A stretch of 64,000 bases of DNA from Phytoseiulus persimilis (GCA_037576195.1 JAQZDE010000012.1:1-64000); one strand, 5' to 3'. Positions 1 through 14,800 are shown, counted from the first letter of the stretch. The notes: generated by a model from the sequence alone, not told the origin. Numbers and translations: made by a program.

Positions 1-3000
1 CTCATCGTTCTCCGACGATGCGATATGGTTAAACCTTCTCTCCCCACCCCGAGTTTTCTGATTCATTCTAGAGGCTCTCGGAGCATGTTTCCCGATACGG
101 CAGGACTCCCAGTTTCGGTGCTCGAACGCTTCCTGCCGGCGTGGAAAAAGGAAAGAAAAACTCCCCACTCGAGCCTGACAGAAAAAGTTGTCCGTTGCGA
201 CGTTAAGTGCTGCGCTGTTACGACTCCGGACTTGATCGTTTGCTCCACGTGTAGAAATTTTTATTCCCCGTGGGAACCTAACGAACAGCAGACGAACAAG
301 CGTCCCGATCCGTCAACACATACGGTGAAGTCGGAACCCGAAGAACGAGGCGGAACTTGAGCGCAAGGAACCAGCTGACTACTGAGTGTGACAAGTGTTG
401 GTGTCTTAGTGACCCTTTCAAAACGTCGCTCCGGAGCTGAAACCTTCCGGAATTCCCTATTCCCCGACGTCTATGACGCAAAAACTGACGAGAGTGGTTC
501 TTATTCGCTGATACGCCTGGTAAATTGTAGAGCGAGGTCTGATCTCAACCTCAGCACCATGTCGACCTGCCTCACCGACTTCGTGAGACCCTTGCTTGAG
601 ATCGATTCCTCCGGGAGGGGTCAAAAGCGTTCGTGGACGCGATTCGTCGCTGAAAATCTCTCATAGGTAAAGCGACGCTCGAAGTACGGCTTCAAATATC
701 ACAGCTCTGTGAGCGTCGACAAAAAGAAGTAATTTCTGCCTTTCGGATTTCCTGATTGTGCATTCTTGAAGTGCTGTCTGTGGTCCCTTTTGTGAACGAT
801 TATGGTTCTCACTTCGGAAAGCCATATTGCAATATTTGTTTATGTTGGCGATTTCAAACACTGAAACGAAACGTAGGAATGGGTTTCCCACGAAGACCCC
901 GCTGAGCAGGCGTGAACCTTTCGAGAGAGACCTCTGAGTGCAATAGGAATCCAGACAGCAAAGCACAGCGTATGCATTGCGAATCGTGATGAGAAACGAT
1001 CACGAAAGCGTTCTTTCCCGACCCCGACTCCACGAATACAGCTATCGCAGCCCCCTGTTCCGTATGAACGGGACGTACAACTCGTTCCTGTCCGCAACTC
1101 GGAGTGTTCGGACCAAACTCACCGGCCCGATCCACGTTGACCTTAACTCAGATCTGTTATGGAAGCAGCGGATTCTGTCGAGAGGAGTCAGCCGGTTATG
1201 TTCTCATGTAGCAATAGGGGAGAAAGCTAGCCCCGCCTGAAGATTGAGAACATTTGTTTGCATGGTGGACAAGGTACTTGGATGGCGGCTTAATGGCTTT
1301 GGCGGTGCCAAAGCGGCGGGAACCCCCCCCCCTTTCTGCCCCCTCATACCTGACATCTTTCGGTTGAGGGCGAAGCTAGCGGGAACGAGCGAATTCTACT
1401 CATAACCTGACTTCACTGATCGCTCAACTAGAGGATTATCCGCTCGAACTGAACGTGACAGCATTTTCAGATCTATCGCTCCAATTCTATAGCGATGATT
1501 CCTCGCTGAGCAGGAGACGCAAGCCAGAATACTGGTAGCAAGGCTCGCATGATTCGGTACAACGCGCGTTTCCATCTTCCAGTCGGGGCCAAGTGTCTGC
1601 GAGTCCGTAGGATTACTCTTCGGCTGACTCGGCTGTCTAGCTGACCGGTCGACAATCCGTCCATCTATCCGTCCATCCAGTCTGTCCGTCCGTTCGTCCA
1701 TCTCAATCACCATCAGAAAATTCGTCGACTTCAAATAGTGGGTTCAACCAACTCGGAGGCCGAGCAAGGCGCGCGGCACCGGCGGCTGCAGCACCGACAG
1801 ACTTGCTTCTTCAAACCAGCAAAAACAAAGGTGATTCTGGGAGAGTTCCCACAGTTCCTGTCCGTGCGTCCGCTGGACCGGCCAGCCGAGTGCCGTCCCT
1901 CCGTTCGTTGGTCGAGCGGCTCATTCGACTGGAAGGCCCTCGTGCAACGAGACACGTCCAAGTCGACCAGCGAGTCAACCAACCAGCAATGGAAGCTGCG
2001 GCAAGCGCGTCTGCCCGACCGTCAGTCAGTCAGATTAGGGTTTACATAGCGAGCGAGCGATCGCCGCGGCAACGTTCCGTGGGGAGGCGGAGCCAACACG
2101 ACCGCGGCCACTGGATTGGACGACGTCGGGCCGTGATTGACGTGTGCGACGTAAGAGGCGGTGAAGGCCAGCGGGCGTTGACTCCGATTATGGCCACCGA
2201 AGTCTACTCTCCGACTTCACCGGCCGGCGCACCAGCTAACCTAGCGGGCGAGCGAGCCAAGTCGCCAGGTAGCTGCTCAATGAGGTCATTTGAAGTTTTT
2301 CTTTTCTGGCTCCTCACGTAAACGACTTTGTCACCGAATGTTGCTTCAACCTCGCTGCTGGAAATGGCGTCACGAGGCAGAAGCTGCAAATGTTTTCGGG
2401 GAGTTGAACAAATTACACACAACGCATCGAGATGGGTCTGACTTCATTTTCGCAATCCACGCGTCGGGCACGCCGATGCATTCCATGCTCGGACAGAAGT
2501 TGAGCTCGCGAGGATTATATCTTCAGAAAGGTCCACCATTCGCAGAAGACGGGCTCCGAAAAGCAGGAAGCAACAGTGATCTGTATGTGCCGATCGGCCT
2601 CCCCTCACTTCGCTCCCAGAGGAGCCAGAGCCGCGAGAGGAACTACTCGAGACTCTTCCAGAGTATGTTCCCGGGGTCAAGAACGATGCGATTCGATTCG
2701 AATGAATTCTCTCCCCTCCGTTCCACCCTGTACAATCGAATCGATCGTGGTTCTGATTGTACAGCAGAACATTAGGTCACAGAACAGACGATGGGGTCAG
2801 GCGACCGTGGTGAGCGCGCGGTAGCGAATCGAGCGAAAGCGACAAATTAGGAGTGAAAAGAAAAACTAAATGCGAAGGGTCTGCTTGGCTGACATCGCGT
2901 TGTTGTTATGAATGAAATCGTGAAGTCTCCCACGAAGCGTACGGGGCGAACGCTTCAGTCATTGAGAGCTCGTGAGAGCATTTTCGCTTCTATCCTCTCC

Positions 3001-6000
3001 GTCCGTCACTCGAAGATGGGAAACTCCGTCGACAGAGAAAGTTATTCTGGGAATGCACTGGAGGCATCCCGTTAGTAGGTGGGAACCAACCTCTCAATTC
3101 CGCGCGACGCTCGTGGGAGCTCGTTCTGGAAGCGAGAAGACACCGATACGAACGGATGAGCGAACGGGGTTCTTCTCATTTGACTCGGTCTGCCCGTACA
3201 GATACTTTTGTAGTTTTTCAGAGCCAACGTTCCTCCCGTTTCTGGCTAGGACTTCAACGAGGGATGAGAAGAATAGTCGGACATGACGTCATCGGAGGTA
3301 CCGTTAACACCAACCGGGGAAGTGGTGCCCCAGGCATGGGGCTTGAAATGTGCTAACATGTCCGGCCGATTGCTTCATCTGTCCGCGCATTGATGATTTG
3401 TTCTCAGTCACACATGGTGGACTTACGTCCGCTCAAGACGGGGTCCCCACTGGGCTTTGACTCTGATTTGGAAACAGCCTAACCGCCATGACGCTCATTG
3501 AATTCGACTGATAAAATCGGAAGCCAACAATATGCCTACTTCGAGCGGCAATCCGTCTTCGAGGTTCTCCTCCAGTCCGAATCCACGAACGGGTAGGGCT
3601 GAGCAATTCTGCCACTTCGTCTCCTCGTTCCCCGATCGTTTTCCTCGCAGTAGAGGTGCCAACAATGATGTAGGATTTATCATCTCCAACAGCTGGCCCG
3701 GAGATTTTCAACGACGCGTGAGCGTATAACGCCGCAAATTTGCAATTCAGATAGCCCGTAGATAAGAACCGAGCGACCGTTTGACTCCTGATGATTCGGG
3801 AAGCAGTAAAGTTCTCCAAAGAGAAAGTCCTCACGGCGACAGATTACGAAGCCTTTCCCCAAGATATCTCAACCACCCCGAGTCCTATTCGTCCTCATTT
3901 TTCCCACTGGTCTGCCGAGCCGAGGCGCTCATGCCCCTACAGAGCTTCATTCACTCACGGACAATATCTGCGCTCCCCTCCGCTGAGCATTTTGCCGTGG
4001 CTTGAAATGTTCTCACTCTCAAATCAGAATTCGTTTTCGTTTCGAGGAGCCAGCAGCTCTATCCTGAACCGCTCCCTCGTTCGGTCGCAACAACGCTCAA
4101 TACTAGGCCGTCGTAAAAAACGTCGACGTCGGGCGGACGGCACCCCCGCGAGCATTTCCCACGAAACGTCTCACGTGACTCGGAAACACAATCCCACAAA
4201 AATAACTATACACCTCGAACTACGGTTTGAGCCATGAAGCTTCCCCTCAGAGACGGCTCCAATCTTTGAGAATCAATAATGAGCGAACGAACTATCTTTT
4301 CAAGTTTGCACCAGTGGAAGCGAGTTGAACTCCACGCTCGGAAAATACGCTTCTGAAACCAGGGAGATTTGACTCATTGGTGGGGGATTATCTCGCGCGA
4401 GCGAGCGACGGGACAAATCCCAGATTCGGCGTGTTTCCCAAAACTCGAACTCGCAGCATCGTACGAGTGATCCCGTGAAAGTGGATTGAGATTCGTGTCG
4501 TCCAAGTCGGAGTCGCACGAGGACGAGTTCTGCGCAGCGGCGGAATTCCATCTTGGGCACAGAGTTATTAATGACAGGTTGAACAGCGGAGTGACATCAG
4601 ATGAATGATGCGATCCGACATGATCCGGGCCGGAAAAAGCGCCAGAGAGGAAAATCGTGCGCGTAGAAGGTTTTTATCCGTCGTTTTGTGGAGTCGGCAG
4701 AGCAAAAATTTTATTGGACGACGCCACGGCTACACAATGGTCCGTCGATTCGGGCGTTTGCTCAGAAGCAACCTGCGACCCGCTTTAGCGAAGGCGGTCC
4801 TTTCCGTCCGCTGTTTCGTCCGAAACTTCTGGAAATTCGACTTGCGGAGCGGAAAAGCAGTTACGTGCGGATAAGTTCCGAGTGCAAACCCGATCTTGAG
4901 TTATCGGCTGGCGCTCCGGTCGGGTTCATTACACTGAGCCGAGGTTGAGCGAACGACGTTGAGAGCCGAGGTGAAATTTGTGGGAGGAGCTTCCAGCGTG
5001 TCGTTTACCTCATCCACAGAATTCTAGAGCTGGCGATTCTCTCTTCTCTTCTCTCTTTTCTTCTTGTTCTAAACAAGCTCGTCCATCTCCAACCTCAATG
5101 TAGCGGCGGAGAGGCGCCTTTCAATGCGAAAAGGCTTTCATTCCTATGATAGTGAGGACATTATCGCAGATTCCCTCAAGCACACATGCAGTAAACGCGG
5201 ACTCCTTGCGTACATGGTCTCGGACAATCCCAGAACATCGTTCCAAGCGCGGTTACTCCACCCGAAAGACAACGAAGTATCTACTTTTTTCAACTTCTTA
5301 ATCGGGCTAACCCATTACGAGGGTTGCCTCTGGCAGGCCTTTTACAGTCCGTTGTCCGTTGTGGTTCCCAGCTGAGAATCTTGGAGACATCCGTGAAGTG
5401 CCACCTGCTCTCCCTGACTGAAGAATGAGATGCACTGCCAACCGAAGTTCCCACCAAGAACCTCGTCCTTTTACCTAACGAGGACGCACGCTACCGACGC
5501 TGCTAGGAAAACGTTAAGAAAAAGCTCAAGAATCCGGACGAACGGAAAAACACAACGTGGGAATCTGTTTACGGGGGAGACATTTTCATTAATTCACGAA
5601 TGAACGCGACCGCCGGCTTGCGGAGCTCACCGATGGATGCAGCGCGCGAGTCCGGTGCCCAAGAAACAGGATCGAAACACTACGAAAATAACCGCAGATC
5701 GCCGGCAACCATTTCCCCCGGCGCAAGATATTGCTCGCGAACAAGATCTTTCACTATAAGATGTGGGATGGCGAAGCTCCGATAGGACTGCACTCTCCCG
5801 CTGATGTCTCGTACCACGAGCCCGGATAGCGGCCGATCAATCCATGAGGAACAAATGAGCAAAAAAACTAGAAAGGTTCCATCGAGCCTGCTCGAGAAGA
5901 GTGAACGCCTCGGAAACGGAAGCGAACATCCCACACTGGTACTGATTTGCTCCACGGCGTTCACCGTAATGTCCGGTTCGCGCACACCTGTTCAAAGTCC

Positions 6001-6946
6001 CTGACACCACATGATCAGCGCTCCAATTACTCTCGCATCTCCGAGGGATCCTACTGAGGGGCATTCCATCCCGATTCCTCGACATTTGCGGGGGAGCCTG
6101 ACCAGCCTGACTTACAAGGCTCAGTGAAGCCCTGCATCTATCCCGCATGCCGCTAATGAAGAATACCAGATCTGCATGGTCCGCAGCAAAAGGGACGGCG
6201 GAGTTGCAGGAATTCAGACGAATTTCCATTAGATTCCTCGTTCTATCAGCGGCTATTCCTTCCACAACATGTGGGTGGACCCCCGTCGTCCCAGCGGCCG
6301 AGTTTGAATTCCCACGATTGAAGGAGCGGACGGTCAGGTGGGAATGCGATATATCCGCAGAGCATTCCAGAGCTTCGATTTTAATTGAACATCCCACTGC
6401 TAACCGGGTTAGATTCGAACATCTCTTGTTTCTCGCCGCGTCGGAACGTTTCCTGAAATCACGGCAGCCGCCCGGAATGCTTTCCTTCGCTTGTTGCTGA
6501 CTGCGTAACGACCGGGCGTGGCGTCCAATGTCCACCTCGCGCCCAAATCTTCCCGATCCTAGAATCCTACGAATGGCACCGTACATTCGTCGCGTCCCCT
6601 TTGACCTCGATTTCCGTCGTGGATCGGATCCTATCAGATCCGGAACGATCGACGCCAGGATTCGGCGACGAAATTCGTGGGGGCAACCGGCGCAGAAAAA
6701 TTCGACATTTGAACCACCGTTGCCGATCGGTCGAACATCGACAACGGAGCAGAATAACAGAAAATTTGTTCCTCGTCTTAATGACGAAGCGCATCTTCTC
6801 ATCCGAAGCCACCGCAACACCTCACGGCAGAGTGACCGTCTACGGTGGTTCCGTTGCTGTCTGTTGGCGTTTGGAGTTTCTGTTCCCGTGAGATACAACG
6901 CTTGGATGAGCCCAGAATGACCGATACTCATCGTGTGGCTTCCTCT

Positions 6947-6954
6947 TATAAAAG
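6947..6954 (+). promoter_or_regulatory. TATA box candidate
   Basis: A TATAAAAG sequence lies about 215 bp before an ATG that opens a strongly hydrophobic signal-peptide-like stretch (7162). The intervening sequence is rich in GGC/CAG as many arthropod 5' UTRs are. No downstream exon could be assigned, so the promoter is only a candidate. Confidence 0.3.
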
Positions 6955-7161
6955 GGAAGGGTCCTATGCTGATTTTGCTCCGGCTGCCGGTGCTACCCAC
7001 CGCCGCTAGTGATGCTTATTTTGCTGATACGAGCGCTGTTCGCTTCCCGTTCCAGGTCTCCCCGTTAGGACCCTCCTCCAGCGGCAGGGTTCGAAGTGGC
7101 GGCGGCGACGGTAGCAGCGGCCAACGAAGAACACAGGGGGACCAGGTGGACATCGAGCAGC

Positions 7162-7239
7162 ATGGCACGCCAGCATCTGTGCTCTAAAGGATTGTTGTTG
7201 CTATTTCTGATGCTTCTTTTGCTTCGGCCGCCGCAGACC
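7162..7239 (+). CDS. Possible first coding exon of an unidentified secreted or membrane protein
   Basis: From the ATG at 7162 the frame encodes 26 residues with a classical signal-peptide layout: a short polar start containing Arg and Lys, then a run of about a dozen Leu, Phe and Met residues from residue 11, then a Pro-rich end. A consensus donor GTGAGA follows at 7240 after a complete codon (phase 0). If not spliced, the frame stops after 39 residues. A TATA box lies about 215 bp upstream. No partner exon was identified and the product is unknown; Leu-rich frames can also arise by chance from TTG/CTT repeats. The donor overlaps a CGTGAGAA word. Confidence 0.25.
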
Positions 7240-10200
7240 GTGAGAATCCGTTCCGAAATCGGTGCCCCACCAAAACATTAACAGGAAGTCCACCGCGGCG
7301 GAACAAGACTGACAACGAACGACTTCACTGGCGGAAATTTCATGAATCCAGCAAATCGCTCGACAATTCGAGAAATGAGAAATCTCTCTTCAACCCCACA
7401 TTCCGTCGGGATGCAGCCATCAGCCGCAATCAAGGATCGATCGTGACTGTGGGCCGGAACGAACGTTGCTCGGCATCTCCTCGAGGAGCGCAGGGTCCCT
7501 GACGGGCGCTCGGGACGTATCCGATCTCGGGCACAGCTCCCCGAAAGAGTTCATTTTCGAGAAAACTGTCTGCAAATCGACGAGTCCAACCGCTGTCGAT
7601 GATGCCGCTGTCGCGAAAGAGGTCGAAGACGATGACAACAGAGATATATCTCGAATATCTAAAGTACTTGGACTCCATTGAAGAAGTCGTGCGAACGACA
7701 ACAAGCGGTGGATCTCATCCGAAGTATTCGAAAAAGTTGCATTGTCTTTCAAAGCTAGCTCCGGCGGCGGTGGCGGCAGAACAGGCTCGATCGCTGCTCG
7801 ACCGACCGACCGGCTGTCTGTCTGACTGGTCGGATACCCTTATCTGATCAACGACACAATGTTTTGTGGCCGAATCTATTTCGTAGTTTTTTTTTTCGGC
7901 TCCGGCGTCGTTTTCTCCCTCGTCTGCTTTCTCCTTTTCCTCTTCGATATCGAGATGACAGCCTTGGCAGACAGCAAAAGTACGGAATCACCGAAAAATG
8001 TAATGAAACGATCGATCCGCGCCGCAGTCGAGAGACCCCGGTCTCCCAACGCTTCTACGGGACGACTTTCCGACAGATCAGAACGCATATTTCATTCCCG
8101 TCCTACATTTATTATTTCTCAAACAAAGATGATAGGGTTAAGTCCATTGCTGGAGATCTAGCGGCCGATAAACATCTGTGTGTCGGGGAGCCAATTTCAG
8201 GTGGCCCACGTTTGTCAAGAGCGGTATTTTGCGCTTCCTCCGATGCGATGACTTCAATCGGCTCTCCGCGCTCTTCTCTCAACGAACGAAACCTTCCGAC
8301 AGCAACGGACGAGAATCCCGATCTCAAATCTCACTATTTTCAACTTTCGATTTCGAATCGTCGCCACCGTCGAGCGATTTTCAGGGCAGGGCAGTTGGCC
8401 GTTGGAGACGCCGCGACATCCAATCCTCATTTTCCGAAGAGCCACGAACGTCGGGAAATGTGGAGAACTGCTCTTAGTAGTGTGAATTGTCATGTCGAAG
8501 CTTTCCTTTGAATTCTGGCGCGTCGCGTAAAAACGACGTGTGTACCACAGGCCACAGAGATCTGTCAATTGAAGACCACCCGAAAGACCAACCCTTAATC
8601 CAATGCTCTAAAACAGCGCCGGAGAACTTGACACCGGCGACCGAAAAAACGTCCCAAAAACGCCCAGAACAGGCACATTGAGGCGATGATTCGCATCGGT
8701 CATCGCGAAGATTGAATGACGCTCCTGGCTGCTCGACTGAGTGCTGGGACGGCGCCACAACCTGTGTGGCGAACAGCGCCCTTTGAAGAACCGCCTTTCA
8801 TTGAACAATCGTCCAATAGTTTCGAATGGCGGGAAAGTTTCTGGCGCACAGTTTGTGTAGAAGAGCGAACCGCACTCGGTGCCTCCGAGTACGAATAAGA
8901 TTCTCTGGAAGCCTCCCTCTGCAACCCACGATCCTTGACTTCGGCCGAGCACGCATGCTGCCGATCACCCACGGTTTCCAGGGTCCAAATTTCGGGCGTC
9001 TTCTTTCGAACGGAAATACGAGTCAAAGTCTTATCTCTCCGAATGCGACAACTACAGGCCCAGCCAAGTTGGAATCATGGGAAGTGGCTGGAAACGGTTA
9101 GAGCCCAATTCGCGACCAGTTCAATAAACAATCGCTTGTTCCGTTCTCTCAGAGACCATTCTCGCAGAATGACCAACGGTTCAGCCGACTTTGACATACA
9201 GGCTGTAGTCATCCGTGGAGCCAAAACAATCATGCAGCTCCCATCTACCAGACTTGTCGGAATAGATCCGAGGTCCAGGTTTATTACAGGAATCCAAAAA
9301 GCTAAAACATCGTCGCAGAGGACGCGAGTGGATCCCGGGATCCTGGTTCCAACCAACCTGATTAATTCTCTACAGGATGAGCTTGAGTATGACGGGTGGA
9401 CTTTTGATGGCAGTCTGAGCATCGAATGTGAAAACCCTGATTGGAGCCCTGAGCGTCCGTGGTTCTCCAACCATCTCAGGAAGAGCCTGATCCGTCGAAC
9501 GGAGTTCGCGTCCTCCAGGACATCGGGTACAATGCTTCCGCGATTCTCCGCTAATAATGACGTCTCTTACTTTCTGCAGAAATGCGAAACATACGCGAGG
9601 GCTCACTTTGACGCGAGGTCTATCATTCTTGCGGTGGAGCAGCAGCGGTCCGTCCCAGAAGTGTATCTTGGATTCCCGACAAAACGAGCTTCTATCCACT
9701 ATCGCTACTTTGATTCTGATGTAGCCGGATCATCTCCTTCTTACGAACATTCACACTCTCCGGAGCTTCGGATGACTTAGTACTTTTTGCCCCCGTCCTC
9801 GCGAGCATCTTTGCTTCAGCGTGTGCCAGGTATTCGGTCTGATAGAGAGGACGAGCTAGTCTCGAACAGACTTTCCGTTCGCTACGGCACCACAATCGTC
9901 GGCAATCATTGCCGACGAGCTGTTCCGTCGGGTTGCGATTCCGGCCGGAGTCTTGACTATTCCTTCTTTTAGGTTTCGGCAACAGGTTCCGCCATGTGTG
10001 AAGTAATGCCGCCCGGATGCTCGTGCTAAAAGTCGTGCGTACGACGATTGTGAGCACGTACGATCGGTGTCCTCCGTGGGGCAATAGAGGTTCGGTTTGC
10101 GGGCTGGGTCGTATGTCGGGTTAGGTCCGCGAGGGATTTCGTGATGAAAACTTTCTCTTTCTGAGACGTCGGCGATCGAGCGTCACTTCAACCGAGAAAG

Positions 10201-13200
10201 TACAGTAAGCCCACGAGCCGACTCCTACTTGGGTGATCACGGCCCGCGTGCTGGAAGATGACTTCGGTTCAGAACGGACACGTTGCTCGGTTTCCGAGAC
10301 GCGATGATACGATGATAGCTTCTTGTGAACTACGAGAAGCCCTGCGAGCGTCCCAACGAACCACTCATGAGGCAAACCCTTCGACGGGACTCGGGAACAA
10401 TTCGCAAACTCTGCGACCCATCAAACACCGACACCGCCTCCGTTGCTCACAGAGAGCTGTGCAAGGTGGATTATCCGATTCGATGTGACTCGTTTCTTGA
10501 AGGAGAGATAGAACGGAATGAAATCGAAGATTTTTCATTCGCCGATAGGGCCTCAGACGGACGCAAAAGACGCCTGAAGTTCTCCGGCCTCGATCGCCGA
10601 GCGCAACGCTGGAAAACAAACCACGTTTTCTGTCTAATTGGGTCTCGCGCGGCATGCAGAGCCGAACTTAAAGCGTAGATGGGGGAGATATTGGACAGAC
10701 TGGGTGAAATCCGCGTGCACTCAAGTGTGCTCGGGTAGAACTAATACCGTGTTGTCCATTCAGCTCACGGACATCAAGCGGCACGATCTCAACAGGTGGA
10801 TCTACATTATTCCTCTAGTCGCATATCAACGTCGTCGGCTGCGGCGGCGGGACACCCGCACTGACCCGGCACAGATCCGACGACAGGGATCATCGCGGCA
10901 ACTTTCTGGCAAACGTCACGATGCAACTGTCGATTCGGTCGAAGACGAAGCGCGGCCTCGCCAAAGTAAGGTCGCATTTCCGATGTGATCTGAAATCGCG
11001 ACCAACTCATTCCGGCAGAAGATCCGATGCTCCGATTTCACCCCCACAGCGTGTGAACGCCAACGAAAAAACGCCGAGCATTCGTCTGTAGCAACTGAAT
11101 GAGATTCTTTCCGATGCTCTTCACCGACAAAAGAGGAACGCCGCCCGAAACATCGACGAGGAGGTTCCTGGTGTTTCCAATTTCGCTTCTGCTGTGATCG
11201 CGGAGAAGCTCTTCGAATTAAAAAACCTTTTGAAAAACCAAACAGAATGATTCGAACGAAACGTCGATTTGAAGAGGTCGCGTTGACTCATCTTAGATTC
11301 CAGCTTCTCCATGGACTCACCAAGAAAGGCTCCATCATCCGCATAGCATAATAGGAGCGATTTTAGACCCACCGGATGAATACAAACACAGAATCCCTGG
11401 TATTTCGGCCCCGAACCCCAGAAGGAAGCTTTTTCGCGGACGGCGACAGGTCGTGTCGTGAGTGCAGAACTAACGGCACTGCTCGAAACGCTTCTTGGTC
11501 AGGACCCCAACGCAGCTGACGATACAGAATTTCCTCCAAATTTTTATCCGTTTCCAGATGTTTCAGCAGATGTTGATCGTGGCTCGAATCGTTGTCTGCC
11601 ACTACCGGCATTACACGGCCGCCATCAGCATTGAGAAAAAAATCCTCCATTCAGTCGTCGGCGGCAGCTCACTACGTGGCCAGCGAAGAGCTGGGTCTGT
11701 AGAATACGTAGAGCGAGTCTTCAAACAGATTCTGGGTTATGCTTTGGTGAGGCGTGAGAATTTCATTCACTCGAAATTAACCCACTTATTACAGCCGAAA
11801 ATGGCAACGTGATTTACAGCGCTGGGAAATTTCGAACTCTTCATCGACCGGCGCTTCTCCACTACGTCTGTTACATTACGTCACGCAACAACCGTTACCA
11901 AGATAGCTTGAACAACAACAACAGTGTATCCACCGAGTATTACAGAGAACCCATTGATTCCCGCCCACCGCGAACCAATCCGGCCCGGATTTCTTTCTAC
12001 TCGTTCCGGAATGCTCCAACACTCGCCGAGGTGGAGTCGGGCTGAGTGAAGAATCCTAGACACGACAGACATCGTTCAGACGGATCTCGACCTCACATGC
12101 CAAGATCCTGACGTATCGGCGTGCCGGACAACGAACCGACTGACATTTGAGAGCGAGAAGCAGAACGACACTCCGCTTGGATCATTGGGGCAGATTTCGT
12201 CACATCCTTGCTCGTCCGGTTCATCCAGCCCAAAAGACAGCGACTGGTTCCCATTGCTCTGTGGCCGTATACTCGGCATCGTCACCGAATTCCCTTCCAC
12301 GAGTCCGGAGTTCCCCTGTCACTGCTCGCCTCTTGTTGTTGACATGCTCTTCTTCTTTCGATTCGGTTGTACCCCTTCACCTGCGGCCGAGCTTAACGCA
12401 ACGACGTGGCACGATGCTCATCGCCATCATTACCGCCGCGATCATGAACGCGAGCCGTTGGTTGAGGTGGAGCTCCGGTCGAAACGGAGCAGAATAAGTC
12501 GCGATTATGCCGCGAACACTGCTGCTGCCGCCGCACAAAACGAGAGAAACATCAAAAACGGCGACGACGACGACGATGATGAGCAACAGCAACGAGTAGA
12601 CGATGCAGAAAACGCAACCGAAGACAACGCCATGACGCACGAGAACTCGCCATTTGTTGAATCGTTTCTGCGTGCGCCGAGGGTCACAACGCGAGCTGGA
12701 CTTCGCTGCTTCTCCGGCTGCAGAAAAACGTCTTCTGTTTTGATGAATGGATGAACGGACAGACCGATGGACGGACAAGCGTCGGATCGGCTGACAGACC
12801 GACGACCGTACGGACGCAGTGACACCATTGCCACGGCGGGTTGCGAGCTGGATTGTTGACATGAGGTATCCAGAGGGCTCCTACTTATGTCCGCCGAGCT
12901 CGAAACGGGAAGAAATCGGCGACCCGTGAAACAGTGTCACGTTGACCCGGACCGATGCGAATGGAAACAACTAACGGCCCTCCGGCGATCCGCCCCATTC
13001 CTGGATGCACGTACTACAACTGCTATTCATTGCAAGCATCGAAGCGTCCATCGAACAGAGCCCCGTCACACTTAGTCCCGCACTGCGGAACTCTCAATGG
13101 GAAGCTGTCTCCTGGTGGCTAACGGAGACGTCAGTCAATCGACCGATCATCTTCTCAAGCTCTGTCCGAAATATCATTCATTGTCTGTTGCGGCGCTGTC

Positions 13201-14800
13201 ACCGCCGCTCCGCCGTCGCCGCCGAACGAGAATTACAAAGCACCGACCACGCTGAATGAGTCGCGACGTAACCGTGACGCGGACTCTTTGCGGAACGTCG
13301 TTCCGTTTCCCGTTGACAGGTCGGAGCTTTCGGATTAGAACCCATCGTCGGAGTCGGGGGCTGGAATCTCTCACCCTGGCACCAATCCTCAGTTAACGCT
13401 CATCTGCCCTCTCTGCAGCCTCGAAAGCGATCGGAAACCCCAACCACCCGATTCTTCATAGACCCCCAGCGATCTCTACGGCTCTGAGACGAGTGGAGCT
13501 CACGTCGATTCGAGTTTTGAGAACAGGGAAAGCTCGCCGTCCGCTGACGCAACGACCGACCACAAAGGCAACAAGAGCAGCAACAACAATATTATCAGGT
13601 CTTAGCGGCGCAGCCGAGTCTTCTCGGTCATCCTGACAACAGCTCATAGCTTTCCTCTCAACAGGTAGACCACCGAACGCTATAACAGTTGATATCATTA
13701 CCAACTGCTATTACCGTGACTGCTGATGCCGCCGTCGGTGCTACTAGCGAGCACCGTCACTGGCTTCGTCGTCGTCGTTTTTTTCTTCATCTCCGTTGTC
13801 GTCGACGTCGCCGTAGTCGAAAGCATTGTTTTGCCTCAACTCCGATCGTGGGAACACAACTTGGGCTTGGAGACAGAATCGCTGCTGCCACTGCTCCTGC
13901 CGCCGCTGGTGCCGGTGCCCTGTCGCTGGCCATTCGAACCACTCCGCACGATTCTGCTCGTGAGTTTAGGTCCCTCACTAGAGCCTGTCACTTTCCCCTT
14001 AGGTCTCACTGGGTTGACTGAATGCGGCCTGCCAAGCCGCCTGTCGCTGGTTTCGAACGTCCCCAACGAACAACTGCCCGACTGGCACCACGAGTGCCCG
14101 ATGACCGATTCGGAAGCTTCAATCACTTCGCATATCTCTCTCGATTCCTCAGCCAGGATTCTGTGCTCAAACAGCACGGGATTCCAGTCCTACCTATTCA
14201 CTGGAGTCTCTCAGCGCCTCACCCATGAGCCGTCTCGCTGCCCTTCTGCCGCCCTAAGGAGCTCCTGGGACAAAGATTTCTTTTGAAAAAGAGAGAGCCT
14301 GTAGAATCGACAGCGGAACGGTTCCGTGACAAATGTGATCGTGTCGTTCCGAGGAATGTTTTTTAGACGGAAGGGTCACTACATTTCTTCAGGTTCCCAC
14401 CGAAGACGCCTCGAATCCAATGAATCCGATCAATGTCTGTTTTGGTTCTGGTGAGGGTTTTGGGCGCTTGATAACCAGATCCGTTTTTAGACTACGTGGA
14501 CTCTCCTGAACGAAGCTCGATGCCGAATGACATTTCGAGTTCATGGAACGGATTTCGTGGAATTGATCGCTAGAGCCGCAGTGATCCGTTATCTTACCGT
14601 GGTGTTCAACTCATTGTCGCAGAGAACGGGTTGCCGCGGCGAGGGCGGTCGTGGCAGCAGGCGAAACATCATCTCCAGATGTGGCACAGTGTCTCAGGTT
14701 GTGTCTGTAGTTTTTTTCTTCTGTTTCTGCAGCAGAACGAGGAGTGGGGATGCACCTGTCGTTTACTACTGCACTGCTGCTCAGTTCGACAGAGAGCTTT

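Noticed and set aside
12377-12862. Minus-strand frame with a long hydrophobic run resembling a signal anchor
   Set aside because: The run comes from GTC/GTT triplet repeats read as valine and leucine; no conserved sequence follows.
13726-14286. 186-codon frame with hydrophobic start
   Set aside because: Same cause: triplet-rich DNA translated as Val/Phe, with overlapping open frames on both strands.
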